A stretch of DNA of 64,000 nucleotides from Lutraria lutraria (taxonomy: Eukaryota; Mollusca; Bivalvia; Venerida; Mactridae), in contig OZ026833.1 in the NCBI GenBank assembly GCA_964023205.1, positions 42,377,137 to 42,441,136 of the forward strand, given 5' to 3'. The notes under the pieces were generated by a model. That model was not told the DNA's origin, ran no database searches, and saw nothing but the letters and a program-made list of their open reading frames with translations. Shown here in pieces: positions 30,401-45,400 of the stretch (position 1 is its first letter; the number at the start of each line of letters is the position of its first letter). The position numbers were made by a program, and so were the translations under genes.

Positions 30401-33400
30401 ATACAAGGAAATGTTCGTTCGGACATCAGACAGCTTTGGTACGGAAGAGTGTTGGTGATATCTCGAACCGTTATCGGACAGAAAATATAATTAAGATAAA
30501 TAGAGATTATAGTTTTATGTAGTAGTCATTCATTTCTTTAGTGCGTTCGTTCATTTACTTTCTTAATAATTTAAATTCACTCATTGAATACCGAACCGCA
30601 AACGAAATATATGATGTTACCAAATGGAACCAAAAATACACGATCTTTATCGAGTGAATCCGAAATGATTCTACATACAAGTCTAATTGACTGGAGACGA
30701 ATAAGGCCTAGAATACAAGGGCATAACAGATTAGAGTCAAAATTGAATTAAATGTGAACACGATTATATTTATGATTTCATTAATATTTTTTTCTATCTA
30801 ATTAGCATATGATATCAATAAACATTAATCGTGGAGAAAGTCATGAAGTTGTATCGTTTAGGTATCTTGTCACGACTGAGCAAAAAACACTCAAAGCACG
30901 TCACGACCTTTGATTCAACGACTGACAAGTGGATTCTGAAACAATGAATTCTTTCATTCTACACTCAGTAGGATGCAGTGTTCTGTGAATGACAGCGACT
31001 TTATTAATTACAAACCGACGGAAAATTAATTACACCACGTGTAATTAATGACATTTTGTCTTTGAAAGCTCGCATTTAATTCTAAGCCTTCGTTTTTCAT
31101 TATTAAAATGTTGCAGACGAATTTATTATAAGATTTGGTGAGACAAGTTGGAAGGACGTTAATATCAACACCAAATGAAACCGCACAAATCGAGTTTTTG
31201 TTTTAAGGATTTGAATTATAAATTCTGCTGTGTTAAATAAGTCAAGAACGTTTCATCGTAAATGTAACAAAGTTAGCTTTTAAAAGAGCTAGCAAGCGAC
31301 TTGTTTGAAGAAATGGAGAGACGGGTCGAGTTGATGACAAGGAGGACAACCACAAAATATTATTGAATATATTACATATTATGTGTCAATGTTAGACTGA
31401 CTGGGCTACCAGCAGGCAGATCGTAAGCCTAAATTTTAAAAAATGCTAGGCCAGCACGATATTAAGCGAGTATTGCTGATATAATTTTTGCTTCAGATCT
31501 GTCTAAATGAATGTTAGCATATTGTTCTTATCTGCCTGCCTTGGTTTTTTTCGCTCATTTTTATATACTTTGCATCCTTCGTAAACCAACTTTCACGGTA
31601 GCAAGTCCGAAATAGACAGCGTGTCAATGATTAAACCATGCATTTGTGCTTATTAAAACGAGTTTCGTTTAATTACGCCGAAACAAACAAACAAACAAAC
31701 ACAATTCTAAATATTCTGTAATGTCAGAACAATATTTCGAAACAGTCTGTTTCCATGTTTTGGATGAAATGAATCAAACACTTATATTGATTTCTTATAC
31801 AAATTGATGTAATTGTATTTAATTATTTATGACAAGTAGTGTTTTCCAGTAATAACAAATTTCGCTTCGTGTGTCATACAAATACATGCCATTATATGGT
31901 AGTCAATTCATTACAATAAAGATGTATTTATAATTCATTAACTGATCGATTTATCTGTCTGTTTCTGTCTTAAATCTGCGTTACAAATCAGATAAAGAAT
32001 GCAAGACTGTCTCGGGTTCAGTTAGTAAACATGTGTATGATAAAAGTTTGTACAATTCATTTTACGCCTACTATTATTTATGACAAACTAACATTGATAT
32101 GCATACAAAACACTTACGATGTTTTTCTATGAAAAACGATCTTCGCTTGCATCGAAAGTTTTTTGGTAGATTTTACAATGACCTCCTCCGGCTGAGTAAA
32201 AAGGTGACTTTCTTTTTTCAAAGGGAAGTTTAACTCATGACACATGTTCCTGTCGGAAATAAACCAACTCAGGGCTTTTATTTGCCCCTTAAAATAGTGT
32301 TTTGACTGTTGAAATTAATATTATAAAGCCTCTTTCTCTAGAGAATTTGTACCTAAGGGACAAATTTGTAATTACAATAGTAAGAAATTTAACCGATTTA
32401 TTTTGATTATAAGCAGCCAAGAGTCTTTGACCCTCCATTTTTTTACGTCTAATGAGAACCCAGCAACTGACTTTTAACACACTTTTGGTTACAATTTACG
32501 GGTGGCCTGTAGCTCAGGTTTCACACAGGTCACATATATTTACTGCCCACGATTGCTTTTAATTCGTAAGTTCCCGCATTAACTCGAGAGTTATCCCCAC
32601 GACTCCTTACAGTAGTGATATCATGTAAATGTGAAACAGGGTAAAACATGGGGCACCAAAAAAATAAAGGTAACAAAAATTTGCAAACGTTAAACAAAGA
32701 ACTTCTTTGATGTCCCTCGTTATTTGATTTATTGAACTATGTTGAATTATTGATACTTGACTTGAATCACCGTTTATTTACGAGTGATTTCATTCTCATC
32801 CAATAGCAAATAGGTCAAGAGTCTTGATGCCAGATTGTGTTTTTATTCCGAAGATCCATCTTGCTATATTTATCAGGAAACTCGAATCATGCTTTTATAC
32901 TCTTGATGTGTATAGATGATCATTTCTACTTGAGTATCTGCTTGTATTGTTTTATTTTCATTCCATGTGCTTTTGTTGTTATTGATATACTCATCTGTAT
33001 CATCAATCGTAACTACTCGGGTATTTCCGTAACTGAGAAGTACGCACTTTCTTAAGACAAACGCCTAGAAGTTCCGAGTGCTGTATCATACGAATATATA
33101 GCAAAGCACAAGCCTCTAACTGATTCAGTCTATGACCCTACTTCGGACACTATCGGTCCATTTATTGTCCAAGATGTTGATGAACTTGTTCGGTGATTGT
33201 CCTTATTCTGTTGTGCTAAGAAGTTGCGATTTGTGTATCTGATGACGTAGAATAAACGATCGTCAAAGTTATGTTTTAGGAGGTGCGAGATCTGTCCGTC
33301 CCTACACAGTAAACTGATAACAAATTCGAGTGAAGTTACCAACGGAACTGATTTCATATGACGAACAAATTCGTTCGGTAGTGACATTCACGCGGCATCA

Positions 33401-36400
33401 ATGTAAATGTTTGGTGTTCGCGATACAAGTGTTGTTCGGCATTGTTGTTGTTGCCTTAGGCCAGAATAATCTTGTCTCGGAATACCCAGTGTAGACCCTT
33501 TAATGCATTAGGGGACGAATGATATATCCAAAGTACATACGATATGCTTACAATAAAAGAGAGAATAGTAGATTTTTGCTTCCTCATTTACTCATGCATC
33601 TCGCTCGATGCAGAATTTATTTTGAGACCGACGTTTTTACATTAAAAACAACCGCCATGTAAATATTAACCAGGGGTGGTATTCACAAAGCATCTTAAGT
33701 AATGTTTTAACTTAAGTTATATTTTTCCTTAAATTCAACTTTTTCCTTAACTCTTTTGTACTAATATAAAGGAGGAACTCACAATTATATGATTTTATCT
33801 TTGTTCTAAAGATGCCAATTATGAAAATGATAATTCATTTTCACACTTTTGATGACTGGTTTACAAACTTTTACCATGAAAAAAATTTACACTTAAGTAA
33901 AAATTTCGACTTAAGTTAAAGAAAATCTTAAGATGCTTTGTGAATACGGACCCAGGCCCTCGTTCCATAATGCAGTCTATGTAAGTCCATCTTTCTTGGG
34001 TACTTTCAGTACTTTTCAAAATATGACTTAATTCTTTCTTGCCTTACACGCAGTTCACCAATATTAAACAACAATGCTCAAATTGTTGACCATGTTTTCA
34101 ACCATTGATTTAGATCACAATTCTACACTTTGGCACGTGTTAGATAAAATAATCAGATAGTTATATCTAACGATATCAACTGCTCTCGTGTGTATGCGTG
34201 TTTTAAGTATGATTTAAATATGATATCAATTTGTGATCTGGGTCAAAATGACCATTGGTTACGAAAGATTGGATTTACATACGTACATATTGTTCATACT
34301 TTATTGACTTGCCAATGATAAACAGTGGTGCTCGCAATGTTATCCTCACAATAATTATGTTGTTTAAAGATCACACACTACTAAATATTTTCTTTTGATT
34401 CTTGATTTAATAGGTGGATGTGGGTTTTTATTCAGCTCGAAAGTACAAAAACCTTTCATCAAACATAATCAAACTTGGTACTTTTTGTCATATAAATTAG
34501 CCAATTAGATACATGATTACGCCTTGGCGACTTGTTAATTGCATGTGCAATGTAGTTCAAATATAAATTCATTGACTTATACGCAATTAACATTCTGTAG
34601 GTTACACACTTCTAAAAGTCATTTAAATTTCATATTACTTACTGAATGCGATGCATTGTGTAACATTCTGCAAGAATTAATACAAGGCAAAAATTATAAT
34701 ACATCTGTCCTAAAAACAAGAAATGTTTTCCGAGATGAAAATAGATCAAATTAAACTTATACAAATATTATTTATGAATACAAATGTAGATGAAATACTT
34801 CATTCGTTTAGTTTTTTTTAATTTTAAGTACTGTTATCTCTCGCTCTATGTTTTGTCAATAAGTCTATTTTTACAAGTTTAATAAAGTCCTTTTGATTGT
34901 TATGAATTGTTGACATTTGTGAACGTTGAAACTTTTCCCTTATCATTGTAAACATTTTGTTTTTGTGTTTATGAATAATATAATGCTGTCTATGAAATTT
35001 CTTCACGTGAGCTGAATTGTATCCTTGTATTAATGGGAAGAAGTTTTTTTATAGAGACAAACTGTCGTACAAAACATGCCATAGAACCAAACCGAACAGA
35101 ACACAACATAATTCATTTATTTATTTATTTCTCTTCTGATATAACGCCATTTTCAACATTAGTTCAGTCATATCGTGGCGGGCAGTTATCTTATTAATAA
35201 CCAACTTTCCTGGATTTCATTCTTAACCAGTACTAATCACATTATATATGAAAATTTCTGCGGAGCTACTCCACTTTATTCAGAGGTGGAGGGCAATTTT
35301 TTACAGGGTGTAATATCTTTAGTCAAATTTGTCATGGACAGTATGAGCCTCGCCTGGGGTTCGAACTCATAACATCTTGATCAGTAGACAAACGCTCTAA
35401 CCACTGAGCTAACCAGGCGGGCTACATAGAACAGAACACAACATGAACATTATTGATTTCAAGTGCAGAGAAAATAAGCAGGTGCACAATAGAACCGATC
35501 TCATCAGTATTATGATTAATGCAACTAACTGAACTGTACTGGGTGGAACATTATTTCATGTGATTTGGGTACCAATTAAGTCTCAATAGAGACAGACAGT
35601 ATTCGATGTTTTCCCAATCAGGGAACCAACCAGTATTCAGTAAAACACCGCCTTGAGCCCACTATAATTAAGACTACTCCACTAGATCGAATTTCTATGT
35701 TTCTAGCTGATGTTTACTTGGTAATGTCGTAGCATTAACATCTATAGAGCATAATAGGGTCGTAGGTACCGGTGGGAGGAAGGTATTGGGAGCCTAACCT
35801 GTAATGATAAACAATAGTGGCTGTAACTGAATTCCTCCTCCGTAGTCAGACAAAATTAGCCCCCCCCCCCCCCCTCCCTCATGAGACATTGTTTCCTTAG
35901 GGCCTTTATAATGTACTATTTCAGACATTGCGAGGGTTGATACGCTAGTGTAAACCATATCGATTATAAATGGTCACTGCAAGCCTTATCATATGGCCGC
36001 TATATAAAATCAATATCAGAATGATACAGGTAATCATCATCAATTAATGTATATTAAAACATGATTAAGTCTATTGTTAATCGATGAAAACAATGTAATT
36101 ACCTGTAGACTGACTCTAATTGTGCATAAAATAGTTACTGAATTACGTGACATTATAGTGATCGATGCTGATATAGCCATCCTACGTAAAGTATGTCCGT
36201 ACATGCATTCACATGGTGTTTATCGAGGTTTAATAACTAACACAGTAAAGCCTAGATGCTAAGACCACATTCTGCACGAAATGAAATAGTCTTTTGAAAA
36301 AATAAAATGTGAGGTATTAAAGCAACACATAGAACATCGTATTTAGGTTCCTACGTTTAATCCCCATAATGGCATTTCATTATCATAACCATGCATATCT

Positions 36401-39400
36401 CTATAACAAACACAGATTTCCAACAGTTTCTTCATTATTTTGTAATATCATAGAGACTACTGTGTGCTATATTTTCTGATGCGATTGTACTCAGCATGCT
36501 ATATCATTGATACAGACCTTTGTTGCGAATGCTGTTTCTAATTAGGAACTGACATTAATATTGACAATGACAATGAGACTAACACTTATTTGTAACCATG
36601 GCAACCCTTTTTTAAATCAATGTTTGTATTTCTGTAAAGAATAAAATAAAACGTTCATTGTGTAAATACTGTGATGGTATTCGTTTTTTTTTCAATTACT
36701 TTTCGTATAATTACACCGATTTAAAACATTCGCAGAAAAGCAGGAATTAATGTCGCTTGTCATTAATTTATCTTGATTCTGAAAACGCAAACATTTAGAT
36801 TGACACTATGGTGTTATATTGTGTGCATAAAACTGTCCAGTGAGCTTAAATTATTTGTTCACAATAGACGGTATAAACCATCAGCACACACGAATCGCTG
36901 TCATTTATTTTAAGCCTCGTCATATTATTACGGAAGTGCTTCGGCCAGACTGATAAAAATCCTGATAAATAACATGTTTGCATATTCGATGAATAAAATA
37001 TACAATCAGGCCATACTTAAAATTTTAACATTTTTTACATGTTTTGTTGTGGTTGTTGTATATGACATGTACAAAATGCTCGTGCGGAAAACAAAAAACC
37101 GGAAAAGGGCGTAATGAATATCAAGATATCTTAAACATTTCTAAATCTGGAGATGTTTTTAATGAGTGAGTCTCTTTAAGTGCAAACCAGTATTTTCTTT
37201 ATTGATTGCCTCATTACAATACTCCTATTCTGAGACATGGACTTGGATATAAACCGACCATGAGAATATTAATGCATCGTAGAGTAGAAACTATGGATCG
37301 CATATCTACAAGTCACGATCTTATCAAATATAAAATTAATGTGGCTGTTTGTGTTCTGAATTAAAAGCCCCTTCTTGATATGATACTAAAAACATATTGA
37401 TTTTTGTTTCAAATCAACGGACACAATGTCAAAGAAGTACACGCTTTGTTATCAAAGTGGTTCTACTTGAAGTTTTGATTTTTACAAAACTGCAAAAAAA
37501 TGAATAAAGATAAGATATATCACGATTTAACGCTATTGGCGTGATCAGTCAAAATACTATTTTGTCGGCGATTGATTAATAAATATATTCTAAGCCTATT
37601 TACCACATACCTATAAATACACTTATATGTAATTCTTTTTTTTTAATTCTAAGGGATGATCGTGGTCCAGTGGTAACGCGCTAGACTACTAAACAAAAGG
37701 TCGTGGGTTGGAATCTCGGCTCGGCCTTTCAGTATTTCAGGGACGCTTTTTCGGTGTTCCCATCCCAAAGTCGCTTGGTCATAATAAATTATGTGGTGCT
37801 ACATTACATGAAAAATATACAAATATTAAAAATTACGTGACCATGAATATTTTCTTATTCAGTCATAGTACGTTGTACATGAAAACGAATTTTCACATAA
37901 AATAAGGAATGAAGAGCCTTTTAGTTATCCGGGTATGTGATATAAAACACGAAACGTGTTGACAAAAACCTCATGCTTAAATGGATGAATATTGTTTTGA
38001 CCTAGATGGAGAATGATGCAATTATTTTTTTAGTTTAGTCTTCCTGAATGTTGTCGAGCAGGAAGAATTTATCATTGGATGTATACATTTTATATTAGCG
38101 GTACAAATGCGTTTAAGGTTGAAAATGCTCAAAAATACAATTGTTTGGCTATCGACAGTTATTTAATACGTAAACATATTAAATGATAGGTCAGGATTAT
38201 ACAGTCAAACATGTGAACAAAGGCAATCCACGGGTATATACGACTTACATGTAATTATATCATCTGGAACAATACTAATTAAGTCAAATAAGTCACCCAA
38301 ATGACTGTCTTTACTGACTTCGTGAGTTGACAGTGTTTTGCACAGAAGTGAACTCATTGTATCGACTCCGCGTTCGTGATCTTAACTGTATTATCTTACT
38401 ACGTTTTATCCCAAAATATCAAACACGTCAATTCTATAAAACCAATGTTGTTCAGTTTCGATTGATTTGGAAAGTATTGATATCTTGTTAGTTTTTTTTC
38501 AATTCAGGGGACGCGTTATCTCAATAATTTGGAACAATATCTATTTAGAATCATGAATATGCAATTAGCCTTTTTTCGGGAATAGAAATTATGATAATAA
38601 AACTATTTAATTAGATCACAATTCTCGTTTTGTTCCAAATTACTATCACTTCTTTGACCAGTTTATGACCCAGTATAACACTGACTCTCAGTTAAACACT
38701 GTAATTTGTGGTGTCTATATAACTGAATTATTTATACCTACGACTTGTTAAACACTACCCTATGTATTTGTAACTGTGACAATATCTAGCATGTGTCGCA
38801 ATCTGCACATTAAGTATTCCACCTCAGTAATTTGCCCTGTCCCTTGGGCTACATCGCCATTTAGACAATGGCTTGAAAAGGGGATGCCGCTCAGGAAACT
38901 CAGACTTAAAGTCCACGGACTGCCTTTGATATTACGAACGATTTTATAATAAGCGTTAACATATATCATTTTCATTGAGGCTGACTGACATAATGTAATA
39001 CATGTACAATGTTAGCGGCCATCTTCTAATAAAGACGACCATGTGAATAAAGGCCCTTCTTAAAACTCTCATTGATTATTTAGAACAAATTGACCTCTGA
39101 ATAACGGGCAGCCAGTGAATGAAGGCCGCTTTTTTTAAAACTGTAATTGATTATTAAGAACAAAATGACCTCTGAATAAAGGCCAGCCTGCCAATTAAGG
39201 CCACATTATGTCTTTCTCAAGCGTGGCTTTTTTTACTAGTTTGACTGTATATTCTAATTAAAAAGAAAACCGTAAATGTCATACTTGTGTTTCTCCATCA
39301 TTTATATATGGGGATGTTGAATTTAAAAGTTTGCTCGCTTTAAAATAAAGAGAAAATGATAAAGAATAAACGTATGCAATAAATATACCAAATGTCATTT

Positions 39401-42400
39401 ATATACTATCTTAGAGTCATCTTACGCAGAAAAAGTACGTTACTGTAAGTGTTTCGTACATACACACTTCGTCTTCTTTAATTGCGTATCAACAATGCGA
39501 ACACGAAATGCAAAACACTAAGAAAAAAACCGCCTTCCCCGAAGGCAAGTTATGTGTTATATAAAATTTACCACGACATAAAAAGTATACAGGATGAAGT
39601 AAATAAAACAGTGTTACATACATCACAAAGAAATCGATATTCATCTTTCATTTTATAACCTTTCAATTATTATTTGTATCAATTACAATGTGTTTTTTTT
39701 TAAATTTCTTCCCCGCCCGCAGCACGGTTTTGATCCAACGATTTCAGTGAATAACTTATAGTTTGTCTGTTTTTATTAAAATTATTTCGTACATTATATG
39801 AGAGTTAGGGGCTCGTTTTGTAAACAAACCTTTGCTAAGCTAGCAGGTTTTCGATATCAAAATTCTCCAATTAAATCATATCTATGCATTAGGCATTTTT
39901 TTGTATGAATTTAATATTATCATGTATGTATTTACTTCACACCGATTGCAAGACATACCTACAATGTAAAGTCAAAATTTCGAACAAAGGCCACCCTTTG
40001 GAAAGACAAATTACGGCCTTTATTGACAGGTGACCTCTATAAGGAGGTCATTTTATTCTGAGTGTTCATTGACTGGTTTTTAATTAATAACCTTTATTCA
40101 GAGGTGAGCGCTAACACAGGTTTGTCGGTACCTGGAAATAACTGAAGTACTGTTGATAGCGTACATAACAGCATCGCAACATCGGGCCTGATTACTAGTA
40201 CATTTGTATATGGTCTAATATGTGGTCCGATTAATACAAGTTTTACCGTAACTCACTTGAAAATACCTGATGAGATCAGAGCTGATGTTTAACGAAAGTA
40301 AAAACAAACTAGAGAATGTATCAAATTCACCAGGAATATACAAAATTTGCAAAAGGACACCCTTAATAAAATGATGGGCTATAATTGTTACTCGACACAG
40401 ACTATAATTAGCAGTGTGTAGGTAGGTCGGTATGCATATTTTTGATAACTTCATTTTATACTTTTTTAATGATAAGCTGGAATAATGACCTTTTTATAGA
40501 ATCGCATTAAAATATTTTTGACGACGGGGCGTAACAGCAAAACAATAGTTTTTTAATATGGCCCTTTTTCTGAAATTTGATCCTGTTTCTTTATTCCTCA
40601 TAAATAAGATATCTCACGTAATCAAAACAGTGTGCGGGATAACTTACATTCGTTTGATTTTCGGGTTTGTAAGAAATTCGTCATTTTTTTAAATATACTG
40701 TACAACCTCTCCAGAGCGACCGTCGCTTGAACAACAACTTCCCTTAAACAACAGGATTATTTTATCCACTGCACGATTTAACTATCAATTTAACCTCTCT
40801 AGAGCAACAACCTCTCAACAACAACATACTTTTGATATTCCTAAAGGTTGTTGCTTTGGAGAGGTTGCACTGTATTTTCGCATGCAGTAAAACACTGACT
40901 GTTAATATTTCCTTTAGGACAGGATGATTAATTTATGGCCATGAGATCTCGGTCAAGTTCGATAACCTGCCCAATCGGACCATGCTTTATTCAGTGATGG
41001 CCTTTCAATGGACGGGCGTATTTTGTCACCTGGCACTCCCTAGTATATCTATATATTTATTAAGTTGACTTCGTAATGATAATTCACTTTGTGACTATAC
41101 ACGACAAGACGTAATCTTTATTGATAGGTAAGTTTGTTTTCGGACAAGATCTAACTCATCGTAACATTCTATGAATCATTCATATAATTCACAGACTTGC
41201 ATGTATACATGTATATACGTACTTTTTGAGCCGTTTAATAACCCAGTGGAATTTGATATGAAAACCGCCATATACGTATTTTTGTCTTTAACTAGAAAAT
41301 GACAAAGATTTTCTCTTATAGAACAATGATATCAGATTACATTTTATGCACCTATAGTTTATTGTGCCTTTTTCTGAGAACTTTGTGAATAATACCATAT
41401 AGGCTATTTTATAGCATAAAATAGTATGCATATTATGAGATTTGTATCTGAGAAGTAATATCTTATAACTCTTCAATCGATTAAAGTTTTTGTATTTTAT
41501 TAGTCTGATAAACGTAGCCAATTATATCGTGTATCTACATCTGGCTGTATTAATTGCAACTAGTCTGAGGTAATCCGTATTTAAGCTGATGATATATAGG
41601 CCTACATGTATATGATATATATTAAGATTGTACATAATTATGTATATAAACTTATTCTACAACCATCTGCTGCTCGATCGATATACAGTTAAACCTATTT
41701 ATAAATGTCACTGTAATAAAGACAATGTGTCCTAATTCTTAGTTCCTTTATAGCGATACATTTTAGCCTCTTCACTTACTTGCGTGGTTGATTTATACGA
41801 ATTAGGCTATACTTGTAAATTTACTGTGGACCCGGATGTGAGGCAAAAACGGTTTAATATTGTGGGCGATGCTTTATCAACTTATAAATAAAAATATAGA
41901 TAAATATCTAAAAACCGGTTGATGGTCCAAATTTTGTAGCGATGGTTAAGTGTCATTTTTTGCATCAAACTCAAATGTAATCGCCCAGAGTGATCGTATA
42001 AAATCTAGTTCAGGGTAAATATTTGCCAGTAGTGCCGAGACTGTGATTAAGTAGTTAAGTGCGCTGGACTCGCAACCCGGCGACCAGGTTTCGAATATCT
42101 ATTAATAACTTATTAAGGCATGTCATATATATATTCCTTCTATGAAAACATGACAAAAAAGTGTCGACTTTCCTCAATACGTAGAAAACCGGCCGTCATA
42201 TATAAATCAAATATTGTTGAAAAAAAACACTGAAACAAAGTTATTTGTAATATTTTGCCATTTATTCTGTTGAAAATACCACATTATATAGACAAAATTC
42301 ATTATTTACGTAAGTGTGACAAAAAATCGTATTTTTGTTGTGGTTTAAATCGAAATCGTTAAAACCAGTCGTAAATTTAACTTATCTCTTATTCTATGAA

Positions 42401-45400
42401 AAGTATACTTGTATTCGAGATATGAAACCACGCAAAAATAGATATTATGACGTAATGAGGACGAGAAACATTTTTAGTAATTTTGAACAACGAATAGGCC
42501 TACTGTATATATATCATGTAATTGAAAGAGAAAGTAACCTATAATAACAGTAGTGATACACCTCTCCATGTTTGATTACGGCATAGTTTTGTAGATAAAT
42601 AAGATATATATGGTTATTACAAAAGATTAAATACCATAGACAATGATTGTGTATTCATTGACGTATATTTGTTTATCATTTAAAAGTCGCACGTGTAGTT
42701 TGATAACGTAATAAATTCGCTAAAATTTATATGAGTGAAATAATATGACGTCATCTGATGACGTTAACTTAGAAAAATTAGCAAAATTCGACACCAAGAT
42801 TCATCTACAGCTATCCGCATAATGCAATATAATTTGAAAATAGATTAAAAAATTAGTCCACATATTTATATTATCGAGTCCATAGTAGATCTACTTTTTA
42901 GTGCCTTTCGAAGATATTCTGAAAAATTGCATTCCATTACTGTTATTTACCACAAACTTAGTAGCCTAACTTTTTGATAGGTTTTATTTTTAATTGAATA
43001 TCGATCTAAATATCGGTGTATACCCAAGTCATGACAAGAGTTACTTCCCATTGTACATGTATACGTCATTTTACGAAGTATTTCACCTGGTTCCTGTTCC
43101 CGTATTCCCGGACAAACATATTCGAAGGCTAAATTTGCGCCAAGTAAACGGGTACCAGTTCCACATGATAACATTATACTGTGATGATTTTTCATAGACA
43201 GCCAAAATATTGAAATTAGTGGGAATTTTCGATATAAATATCTATGTATAAGATTATCTGTGATGGCATTCAATGCATGTTTTTATGGCGACATCAGTGA
43301 TAACCTTTGCTTTTATGTAACGTGTTCTTTGGTCTTGTATTTTGTAAATGGCTTGTGATCGATCATTAAAATAGTTTTGAGTATTGATATCAGATTTCAA
43401 GGCAAATGCCTGGGGTGCCAGATTATCTTATGACCTGAACAATGTTCATACGTGCTTGATAACGCTATTACTTAACGTATTTTGTCTCACGAAACTGATA
43501 TTAAGGGGCTTACAGCCATGTCGCCTGGCAAGGATATTAAGGTTATTAAAAAATCTCTAAGTCAGCTCATTAAATTGTGGGAATATAAAAATTACTGACA
43601 TTTCTATTCTAGTCTCGTTGTGTCATCTGTTTTTACTGCTAAGTTTACGAAAACATATCGCTCATATTTACAAGTTTACACCTGCTACATGTCGTAGTAC
43701 AAATTGGTTATGATATACTTAAACATTGACAATATCTATAATGATGAAACAGAGGCTAAATGAAATTAGTCCTCAGAGTTTGGTCTCCTAGCTCAAATCT
43801 CATATCTTGTCATTTAATGTTTCTAAGTTGATTATAATCAGAAAATTATGATATTATTGTTTCATTAATCTGATAGCATCATTGATTTGAATATAATATT
43901 CAGACGTTAATCAGCTCTAATTTTCAACCATACTACTTTGAGAATGGAACTGAGATTTGAGCATGGAGTCCGACCTCAAATTTTTTAACTTCGCTGCCAG
44001 CTCAATATAACGTCCATTTGCTTTCATTCACAAAGATGTTTTTATTACCGAGGTCTTACTGCAATAGCTAATTTTGTCAGTTGAGTTGTTTTAGTTTTTT
44101 TTTAAATCGAGGACTTATATATATGTATGTATATAAGTCCTTGTTTGAATTAATGATGTGATTTTTACTGTACATGCACATAATTAACAATGTGTATATG
44201 TACAGTAGAACACATAATAACCGGTCTCTCTGAAAACCGGAATTCTCTGATAAAAAACGGATGATTTTTCAAGTCCCATTTTTTTCAGAATTCATCACGA
44301 ATTCTTAGAAAACCGGAATTCTCCGTAAACCGGACTTTAGCTCAGTCCGGAAGGTGTCCGTTTTTTATGGCGTTTACTCTATATAGTAGTTTATTGATTA
44401 TTATTAATAGTTTTATACTTTGTTATCGATTTTATCATTGCCAATTCCACCCTCCATATTAGAATATTGATATTCTATTCAAACAAACAAAGGGTTGTCA
44501 TGGTAATCTGAGTGCATGTATATGCAGATTTACCGGCGTGGTTATTTACGATAACTAACACGTCTGAATGAAAAAAAGCCTTTCACTGGTATTAAATTGA
44601 GCAAATGCTATTGAATGCATTACGTCTCCTGGTTATACGATTACAAATAATACTGAAATGTTAGCATTTACATGGTATCAAGTGAAGATAAAATATGAAA
44701 ATATTTATGATTTATTGAAAGATTTGCAGTCAGTTTTATAAACCACGATTGTCAGTCAGTCAGTCAGTCAGTCAGTCAGTCAGTCAACCAACCAACCAAC
44801 CAACCATCCAACCATCCAACCAATTAATCATTTAATCACTGCTTTTTTAGCTTCACTTTCATACAGGAGCTATTGGGGAGATGTATAAATTGCGATATGA
44901 ACTTTCGTATTTTCGATTCTAAATATTCGCCACTTGTTTTGAACTGCAAAAATAAGGGCAAAATTTAGTGTACGTTTTTTGTGTTCTTTTTAAATTGTCC
45001 ACTAAATTGACGATATTACATATTGCACATTATTTTTTATATGGGTGTAACAAAGTATCATTTTTCAGTCATTATCAAATTACCTAAACAGATAGTTCAC
45101 TCGGAAGTTAAGATTACAGCTTGGACAGATAAAATATCATCTTTGTCCCCTGAATTTAATCGTCCGATAGAAAAATGAACATCTGTTTGAGGGTGTGTTA
45201 CCAAATTAACAAAACTTAAGAAAAAAAACACCAAAATTTACTCAACCAATGGTCGAAAACACAAACATGTACAGTTTCGTCAATCGAATTTTAGACATTT
45301 TGCTCAAAGTAAAAAAAAACTCACATAAGGGACTTGTCTTAAAATACTAGAATCTGATTGGTTGCTTCTGCATGGATATAATAAATGTGCAGCATTCTGA

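Noticed and set aside
35350..35422. Functional tRNA gene (minus strand)
   Set aside because: The tRNA-like head is continuous with a full SINE body and tail.
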